Origin: Candidatus Aminicenantes bacterium UBA4085
GTDB lineage: Bacteria > Acidobacteriota > Aminicenantia > Aminicenantales > UBA4085
NCBI GenBank assembly: GCA_002383325.1
Contig: DFYJ01000040.1
Span: 18,979-29,680 of the forward strand
Direction: 5' to 3'
Length of the DNA: 10,702 nt
The position numbers were made by a program, and so were the translations under genes. Shown here in pieces: positions 5,483 through 10,702 of the stretch. A model generated the notes under the pieces. It did no database searches. It worked only from the letters and a program-made list of their open reading frames with translations, and had not been told where the DNA came from. Each line of letters opens with the position of its first letter. Within the stretch, counting starts at the first letter, position 1.

Positions 5483-6460
5483 ATGAGCAAGATGAGCCTG
5501 AGACGGACAGCGGGGGCGGCCGGGATCGCGGCCGCCCTCCTCCTGGCCCTGGCCGGGGCCTGGGCTGCCGGTACGGCTCCCGACAGATCAAGAGCCGCCG
5601 CGGCGGCCCTGAACGCATCCATGGGCCAAACCGCGGCGCAAGCGCCCGTATTCCTGACCGGCCAGGTCAGACCGGCAGCCGGCGCCACCCTGGCCGTGCG
5701 CGACGATGCCGCCCGCCGCGAAGCCGGCGGCGCGGCCTATTTCACGGCCTGGATGTTCGAAAGCCGCCACACGATCCATTCCCACGGCGACGCCAAGATC
5801 GTCCAGACTTATTCGGTCGGGTCGGAAGGCGCCAAGATCAAGGTCCGCGGCCGCGACAAGTCGGACGCCAACGGGATCTCGACCGGCGACGACAAGGACG
5901 CTCCGTCACCGGCCGCCCTGCTGCTCCTTCACGGCGCCTCGGGCGCGGTCATCGACGCCACGGTGCTGGATCCCGCCCAGACCTACGAGTTCGACCCCAC
6001 GCCGGCGTTCTGGCTGGGCCAGGCGGCGAACGACGACAGTATGGTCCGGGTCGAAGCCGCGTTCGCCAAATCGGCGGACGAGAAGCTCAAGACGAGCCTC
6101 CTCTTCCTGGCCTCCCTCCACAGCGGCCCGCGCGGCTACGGCTTCGTCAAGGCGGTGGCCATGGGCCCCGAGCCGGTCAAGGTCCGCGAACAGGCGGTCT
6201 TCTGGCTGGGCGCCGCGCAGGATCCCCGCAGCCTGGCCGACTTGAAGGCCGTCTACGCCCGGGAGAAGGTCGAGTCGGTCAAGAAGCAGATCGTTTTCGG
6301 CATCCAGCTCACCAAGAGCCCCGAAGCGACGGCCGAGCTTATCGCCCTGGCCAAGGGCGAGCCGGACGCCGAGATTCGCAAGACGGCCCTTTTCTGGCTG
6401 GGCCAGAGCGGCGATCCGTCGGCCATCAGACTGTTCGAGGAGATCCTGCTTAAAAAATAA
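5483..6460 (+). CDS. Secreted HEAT-repeat protein, paralogue of the upstream gene
   Basis: This 325-residue exported protein begins with a signal peptide (LRRTAGAAGIAAALLLALAGAWAA, cleaved near 29). A low-complexity Ala-rich segment runs to about 80. Residues about 84-175 form a probable beta-rich domain unlike HEAT, with YFTAWMFESRHTIHSHGD (86-103, containing His96, His99 and His101) and LLLLHGASGAVIDATVLDPA (146-165). HEAT-type helices then follow, with FWLGQ at 176-180, LLFLAS near 206, FWLGA at 240-244, VFGIQ at 271-275 and FWLGQ at 304-308. The phrase REQAVFWLG occurs in both this protein and its upstream neighbour, indicating common descent. The frame opens with a GTG at 5453 overlapping the previous stop, but GGAGG (5469-5473) lies 9 nt before the ATG at 5483, which is the better start. 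It is the last gene of the operon, ahead of the terminator. No enzymatic motif is seen; a periplasmic binding role is inference. Confidence 0.87.
   Translation: MSKMSLRRTAGAAGIAAALLLALAGAWAAGTAPDRSRAAAAALNASMGQTAAQAPVFLTGQVRPAAGATLAVRDDAARREAGGAAYFTAWMFESRHTIHSHGDAKIVQTYSVGSEGAKIKVRGRDKSDANGISTGDDKDAPSPAALLLLHGASGAVIDATVLDPAQTYEFDPTPAFWLGQAANDDSMVRVEAAFAKSADEKLKTSLLFLASLHSGPRGYGFVKAVAMGPEPVKVREQAVFWLGAAQDPRSLADLKAVYAREKVESVKKQIVFGIQLTKSPEATAELIALAKGEPDAEIRKTALFWLGQSGDPSAIRLFEEILLKK
6008..6406 (+). repeat. Same 192-nt superperiod in the second HEAT gene
   Basis: TTCTGGCTGGGCCAG or its variant occurs at 6008-6022, 6200-6214 and 6392-6406, again exactly 192 nt apart. The intervening half-units carry LLFLAS and VFGIQ in place of FWLGQ, reproducing the alternation seen in the upstream gene. 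Confidence 0.8.
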
Positions 6461-6466
6461 GAATGG

Positions 6467-6502
6467 GCCGACACCTACCGTATTCATTCGGTAGGTGTCG
6501 GC
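6467..6502. terminator. Probable bidirectional rho-independent terminator
   Basis: GCCGACACCTACCG (6467-6480) and its exact complement CGGTAGGTGTCGGC (6489-6502) form a perfect 14-bp stem with an 8-nt loop. It starts 7 bp after the last plus-strand stop and lies 57 bp beyond the stop of the convergent RND gene. On the minus strand the stem is followed by CCATTCTTATTTTTTA, a good U-tract. On the plus strand only TATTTCC follows, so termination may be weaker that way. Confidence 0.82.
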
Positions 6503-6558
6503 TATTTCCTGGCCGGACCCCGACGGGATTCCGGAGGGAAATCGTCAAGCGCCATCCC

Positions 6559-9500
6559 TCAACCCTCCCTGGCCGGCTTGTCCTTGGGGGACAGGACCTC
6601 ATACAGCACCGGGACCATGATCAGCCGCAGGAAGATGGCGAAGAAGAAGCCCCCGATATAGACGATGGCCAGGGGTCGGTGCAGCTCCGAGCCGGTCGAG
6701 CGGACCAGGGCCATGGGCAGGAGTCCGACGATCATGACCAGGTCGGTCATGAAGATGGGCCGGAATTTGAGCATGGCCCCCTCGATGACCGATTCCCGCA
6801 GGCTCCGCCCCTGCCGCCGCAGATCGTTGATCTTGGCCACCAGGACGATGTCGTTCTGGGCGCAGATTCCGAAAAGGGCGATCAGGCCGATGGTCGAAGA
6901 GACATTGAGGGATTCCCCGGCGATGATCAGCCCGATCACCCCCCCGATCAGGGCCGAGGGAATGTTCATGATCACGAGAAGCGCCTGGCGGATCGAACCG
7001 AAGGACGAGAAGAGGATGACAAAGATGATCAGGATGACGAGGGCCATCAGCACGGACAAGTGATGGAGGGCCCGTTGCGAGCTCTCGAACTGGCCGCCGA
7101 AGGTCACATAATATCCGGCTGGAAGATCCACCTCCGCGTCAATCCTGCGCCGGGCCTCCTCGACGAAGCCGCCGATGTCCCGGCCGGAGACATTGCCCAT
7201 GATGATCTTGCGCCGCTGCAAACCCTCCCGAAAGATCGTTTGCGGACCCTCATCCCGCCGGATATCGGCCAGTTCAGCCAGGGGAACCCTCTGCCCGCCG
7301 GGAGCGTCGATGAGCAGATTGCGGACCGCATTCTCGTCGCTCCTGTACTCCTCGGACAGGCGCAGAAGGACCGATGTGACGCGCCCGGACTCGTAGACAT
7401 CGGCGGCCTCGATGCCGTTGAGAGCCGTTTCCACAGTATCGGCCACTTGCCCGACGGAAATGCCATAGAGGGCCAGCTTGGCCCGATCGGCCTGAATGAT
7501 CAGCTGGGGCACGCCCGCTGTCTGCTCGACCTGGAGGTCGGCGGCCCCGGGAATCTCGTTCAGGACGTTGCGAATCTCCTCGATTCTGTCATTGAGAACG
7601 CCCAGGTCCGGGCCGAACAGCTTGACCGAAAGCTGGCCTTCCGTCCCGGTCAGCATCTCGGCCAGCTTGTTGGCGATCGGCTGCTCGAAGATATAGGCCA
7701 CGCCCGGGAGCTTGTCCAGCTCGGGGCGCAGGGCCTCGGTGATTTCCTTGAATCCCCGCTTGCGCCGCTCCCGCGGCACCAGCTCGATGTTGTAATGGCT
7801 GTGATTCACCGGATGGAGATGCTCCGACGCTTCGGCCGTCCCCGTGGTTCGGGAGACCGAGATCACCTCGGGTAAGGACATGAAGATTTTCTCCACCCGG
7901 GCCGCCATCTTCAGGCTTTCCTCGAGGGAGGTCTCGGGCAGCATGACCGTCGAGGCCATGATCGCGCCCTCATCCAGCGGCGGCACGAACTCCTTGCCTA
8001 AGAAGGTGAAGGCCACCGCCGCGCCCACGACGAGGATCCCAAACAAGGTCAGGATCAGCTTCTTGCGCCCGAGGGCCCTGACAAGAACAGAGTGATAGAC
8101 CGTGGCCAGGAAGCGGGTGATCGAATCGCGGGACGGGCCGAGCCGCCGGCGGGCCAGGAAGTAGGAGGCCAGAATCGGCTGCAGGGTGATATTGAGGATC
8201 ATGGCTCCGAAGAGGGCCGCCGCCACAGCGAAGGCGGTCGGGCGGAACATAGCCCCCTCCAGACCCTGCAGAGTCAACAGGGGGAGGAAGACGAGGATGA
8301 TGATCAGGCTGGCCGAGAAGAGATACTTGCCGACGTCCTTGGCCGCCTCGGTAACGATCTCCGCCGCCGGCCGCCGCCCGTCGTTTTCCCTCAGCATGCG
8401 GATGATGTTCTCGACCATGATGATCGAGCCGTTGGCCATCTTCCCGATTCCAATAGCCAGCCCCCCAAGGGACATGACCGTCAGCTTGACCCCGAACAGG
8501 TTCATCAGGACCAAGGCCATGAGGATGGAGAACGGGATGGTGAGCGAGGCGATGAGCGAGCTGCGGAGGTTGCCCATGAAGAGGATCATGACCAGGACGA
8601 TGAGGATGATCCCCTCCAGGATGGTCACCTCGACGTGCTGGATGGACTTGAGAATCAGCACGGACTGGTCGTAGAACGGTTTGACGCCGATGGAGGGTGG
8701 GAGGTCGCGGGCGATGTCCCGCAGGGTGCTCTTGACGTTGGCAATCGCCGACAGCGTATCGCCGCCATACTGTTTCTCGACGGTGACGTAGACCGCCTCC
8801 TGACCGTTGTGTCCGCCGGACTCGCGTCGGAACTTGGCCCCGATCTCGACCTCGGCCACGTCCTTGACGAAGACCGGCACGTTGTTGCGGGCGGCGATGA
8901 CCGTGTCGCGGATATGATCGATCGTCTCGATCCTCCCCTGACCTTTGATCAGGACCTCCTGCGAGCCGCGGGTGATGACCCCGCCGCTGAAGTTCCGGTT
9001 GCTGTCCTCGATGGCCGTCTTGACGTCCGCGATGGCGATCCCGTAGTGCTTGAGCATTTCGGGCTTGAGCCGGACCTGGAACTGGCGGACGAAGCCTCCC
9101 AGGTTGATGATGAAGGACACCCCGGGCACACCCTGCAAGCGGTAGCGGATGGTCCAGTCGGCCACCGAGCGGAGATCCATCGGGTCGACCGTCTCATCAC
9201 CGGTGACGGCGAACTCGAAGACTTCGCCCATCCGGGAGGAGACCGGCCCCAGCAGGGGCGGCGTGGTGCCCATGGGCAGCCGCCCGGTGATGAGCTCGAG
9301 CTTGCTGGTGACGATCTGGCGGGCCAGATAGATATCCGTGCCCCAGGCGAATTCCACCGTGACCACGGAGTCGCCCGTCGTCGATTCCGAACGTATCCGC
9401 TCCACGCCCGGGGCCCCGGCCAGGAGACTCTCGAGAGGGAATGTGATAAGCGTCTCGACGTCCTCCGCCGCCATGCCCTCGTTCTCGGTGATGATCTTGA

Positions 9501-9639
9501 CCAGCGGGGCGTTGAGGTCCGGGTAGATGTCCTTGGGCATTCGGGTGAAGACCACCACGCCCCAGAGACACACCAGGAAGATGACCAGAACCGTCAGCAG
9601 GCGGTGATGGAGGGCCGCGTCGATGATCTTGCTGATCAT
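6559..9639 (-). CDS. RND-family efflux permease, CusA/CzcA-like
   Basis: This 1026-residue protein is full length for the RND superfamily of trimeric inner-membrane pumps, which export substrates through an adaptor and outer-membrane channel using proton flow. TM1 is at about 13-31, followed by the typical R-x-P-x-D-x-Y-P-D-L segment (33-42). Periplasmic porter halves span about 35-335 and 550-855. TM clusters are at about 337-545 and 858-1013. FGGQFESSQRAL (847-858), ALFGICAQNDIVLVAKINDL (921-940) and RPIFMTDLVMIVGLLPMAL (960-978) match CzcA-type proteins. The TM4 motif reads GKMANGSIIMVEN (399-411), with Asn403 where the family normally has the proton-relay Asp (usual pattern VDGSxxMVEN). 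A His-rich loop, EHLHPVNHSHYN, sits at 606-617. GAGG (9651-9648), 8 nt before the ATG, overlaps the adaptor stop, implying coupling. Substrate (metal or hydrophobic compound) cannot be decided. Confidence 0.93.
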   Translation of the reverse strand: MISKIIDAALHHRLLTVLVIFLVCLWGVVVFTRMPKDIYPDLNAPLVKIITENEGMAAEDVETLITFPLESLLAGAPGVERIRSESTTGDSVVTVEFAWGTDIYLARQIVTSKLELITGRLPMGTTPPLLGPVSSRMGEVFEFAVTGDETVDPMDLRSVADWTIRYRLQGVPGVSFIINLGGFVRQFQVRLKPEMLKHYGIAIADVKTAIEDSNRNFSGGVITRGSQEVLIKGQGRIETIDHIRDTVIAARNNVPVFVKDVAEVEIGAKFRRESGGHNGQEAVYVTVEKQYGGDTLSAIANVKSTLRDIARDLPPSIGVKPFYDQSVLILKSIQHVEVTILEGIILIVLVMILFMGNLRSSLIASLTIPFSILMALVLMNLFGVKLTVMSLGGLAIGIGKMANGSIIMVENIIRMLRENDGRRPAAEIVTEAAKDVGKYLFSASLIIILVFLPLLTLQGLEGAMFRPTAFAVAAALFGAMILNITLQPILASYFLARRRLGPSRDSITRFLATVYHSVLVRALGRKKLILTLFGILVVGAAVAFTFLGKEFVPPLDEGAIMASTVMLPETSLEESLKMAARVEKIFMSLPEVISVSRTTGTAEASEHLHPVNHSHYNIELVPRERRKRGFKEITEALRPELDKLPGVAYIFEQPIANKLAEMLTGTEGQLSVKLFGPDLGVLNDRIEEIRNVLNEIPGAADLQVEQTAGVPQLIIQADRAKLALYGISVGQVADTVETALNGIEAADVYESGRVTSVLLRLSEEYRSDENAVRNLLIDAPGGQRVPLAELADIRRDEGPQTIFREGLQRRKIIMGNVSGRDIGGFVEEARRRIDAEVDLPAGYYVTFGGQFESSQRALHHLSVLMALVILIIFVILFSSFGSIRQALLVIMNIPSALIGGVIGLIIAGESLNVSSTIGLIALFGICAQNDIVLVAKINDLRRQGRSLRESVIEGAMLKFRPIFMTDLVMIVGLLPMALVRSTGSELHRPLAIVYIGGFFFAIFLRLIMVPVLYEVLSPKDKPAREG

Positions 9640-9649
9640 GGCCCCGTCC

Positions 9650-10702
9650 TCAATGGATATGGGCGCCCTTGAGGGCGTCGTCCTGGAGCTTGCCCTTCAG
9701 CAGGAAGCTCCCTTCGGAAACAACCACATCCCCTTTGGCCAAGCCCTCCCGGATCTCGATATGCCCGTCGACCCGCACCCCGGTCCGGACAGCCTGCGGA
9801 CGGTACTCGCCGGCCCGAAGGACGAAAACGATGCGGTCTTCCCCTTCCTCGAGCACGGCCGAGGCAGGGATGACCAGGGCCTCGGCGTCGCCGCCGAGAA
9901 GAATGCGGACGCGGGCGAACATGCCCGGCTTGAGCCGGTCGCCGGCATTGGGCACCTCGGTCCGGATGGTGATCGTCCGAGTTTCCTCGTTCAGGACTTC
10001 GCCGATGTACTTCAGCGTCCCCCGGAAGACGAGGCCGGCGTAGGCCGGGACCGTGACCTCGACCCCGAGGCCCAGCTTCAGGCGGGACAGGTCCCTCTCG
10101 TAGATCTCAGCGTCAACGCACAGAAGGCTGGGATCAAGCAAAGTCAGAATCTCGGTGGATTGGTCGACCATGCCGCCGAGGACGGCCAAGTTGGCCATGA
10201 CCTTGCCGTTGATGGGGGCCAGGAGGGTGATGTCCGGATTGATCTCGTGCTGGCCGGCGGCGGCTCGAACTTGGTCCTCGTTGAATCCCAGGAGGTGGAG
10301 CTTCTTCTCCGCCGCCTCGAGCGCGGCCATGGCGACTTTCCATTCGGCTTCAGCGGTCTGGAGGTTCTTGCCCGCTCCCGCTCCTTGGTCGAAAAGCCTT
10401 TTTTCCCTCTCGTGCCGGGTTCTGGCCAGTTCCTGGTCCGCCTGAGCCTTAAGATAGGCCGACTTGGCTTCGCCGACCGCCTCGCTCTGAAGGGACACCA
10501 GAGGCTGCCCGGCCTTGACCCAGTCGCCCGGCCGGACATGGATGCGGGAGAGCCGGGCCGGGAACGGGTAGCTGACCACGGCCTTGCGCATCTGGTGGGC
10601 GAAGACTTTGCCCATGGCCTGCAAGCTGTCGGTCATCGGGCGCGTCTCGACCAGGGCCGTCTTCACTTCCAATCCGGCGACTTCCTCGGTTGACAGCCGG
10701 AG
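9650..10702 (-). CDS. Periplasmic adaptor (membrane-fusion protein) of the RND pump, 5'-truncated by the window
   Basis: The frame is open to the window edge, giving 350 visible residues of a HlyD/CusB-type adaptor that bridges the RND pump to an outer-membrane channel. The opening L-S-T-E-E-V-A-G-L-E-V resembles the first mature segment of CusB/CzcB-like proteins, so the signal peptide or lipobox lies beyond 10702. The first lipoyl half is at about 47-72 (RIHVRPGDWVKAGQPLVSLQ at 53-72). An alpha-hairpin with heptad-like Ala/Glu/Lys content spans about 75-138. The second lipoyl half begins at TLLAPINGKVMA (159-170). A beta-barrel region follows at about 193-268, ending in LKPGMFARVRI (257-267), and the membrane-proximal domain starts at LVIPASAVLEEG (276-287). 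The tail ends K-G-A-H-I-H. The TTG at 10670-10672 is an internal codon, not the start. The stop is 10 bp upstream of the RND start. Confidence 0.93.
   Translation of the reverse strand, partial: LRLSTEEVAGLEVKTALVETRPMTDSLQAMGKVFAHQMRKAVVSYPFPARLSRIHVRPGDWVKAGQPLVSLQSEAVGEAKSAYLKAQADQELARTRHEREKRLFDQGAGAGKNLQTAEAEWKVAMAALEAAEKKLHLLGFNEDQVRAAAGQHEINPDITLLAPINGKVMANLAVLGGMVDQSTEILTLLDPSLLCVDAEIYERDLSRLKLGLGVEVTVPAYAGLVFRGTLKYIGEVLNEETRTITIRTEVPNAGDRLKPGMFARVRILLGGDAEALVIPASAVLEEGEDRIVFVLRAGEYRPQAVRTGVRVDGHIEIREGLAKGDVVVSEGSFLLKGKLQDDALKGAHIH

Noticed and set aside
3990..5618. 542-codon minus-strand open frame antisense to the first HEAT gene
   Set aside because: Its apparent Leu/Gly-rich repeats mirror the HEAT repeats on the coding strand. 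It runs across the boundaries of three real genes and lacks a sensible start.
4101..6460. HEAT array as a CRISPR or non-coding repeat array
   Set aside because: The 192-nt periodicity is in frame, diverges at codon level and encodes amphipathic helices. There are no short identical repeats with unique spacers.
8092..9672. 526-codon plus-strand open frame antisense to the RND gene
   Set aside because: Asp/Arg/Gly/Val-rich composition with no domain. It opposes a full-length, clearly recognisable RND permease.
10670..10672. TTG as the start of the adaptor protein
   Set aside because: The frame stays open to the window edge with residues typical of the mature adaptor N-terminus, and no signal peptide would follow this TTG.

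Overview
The window is GC-rich, gene-dense bacterial chromosome from what looks like a diderm (Gram-negative-type) organism. It encodes a tripartite-efflux inner-membrane pump with its periplasmic adaptor, several proteins with Sec-type signal peptides, and one Tat-type leader. Most genes with a visible start have a good GGAGG-type ribosome binding site. The combination of an ECF sigma factor, a zinc-binding anti-sigma factor and secreted HEAT-repeat proteins with FWLGQ-type helices recalls Acidobacteriota/Aminicenantes-like genomes. That placement is inference from memory; no phylogenetic marker lies in the window.

Layout. (1) Positions 1-2486, minus strand: the first 22 codons of a Tat-exported protein (1-68) lie downstream of a secreted GH95-like glycoside hydrolase with a DUF5703-type N-terminal domain (132-2486). 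The 63-bp spacing suggests one carbohydrate-related operon. (2) Positions 2487-2772: a divergent intergenic region with a possible minus-strand promoter, a small hairpin and a TATATATA tract. (3) Positions 2773-6460, plus strand: a tightly packed four-gene operon. It encodes an ECF sigma factor, an overlapping membrane-anchored zinc-finger anti-sigma factor, a secreted TPR+HEAT protein and a second secreted HEAT protein. (4) Positions 6467-6502: a perfect 14-bp inverted repeat between the convergent operons, probably a bidirectional terminator. (5) Positions 6559-10702, minus strand: a CusA/CzcA-like RND pump, preceded by its membrane-fusion adaptor, whose 5' end is cut by the window edge.

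How the parts fit. The sigma/anti-sigma/HEAT/HEAT genes look like a cell-envelope signalling unit. The anti-sigma factor would hold the sigma factor at the membrane, its long periplasmic domain could sense a signal, and the two secreted HEAT proteins are plausible periplasmic partners or outputs. Both HEAT proteins contain an FWLGQ-type motif recurring exactly every 192 nt (64 residues), which points to a shared double-helix-repeat unit. The RND pump and adaptor form an inner-membrane efflux complex; an outer-membrane partner would be expected beyond position 10702. The pump is odd in having Asn where the family normally has the TM4 proton-relay Asp, and in a His-rich periplasmic loop. I saw no tRNA, rRNA, CRISPR array, insertion sequence, phage gene or attachment site.
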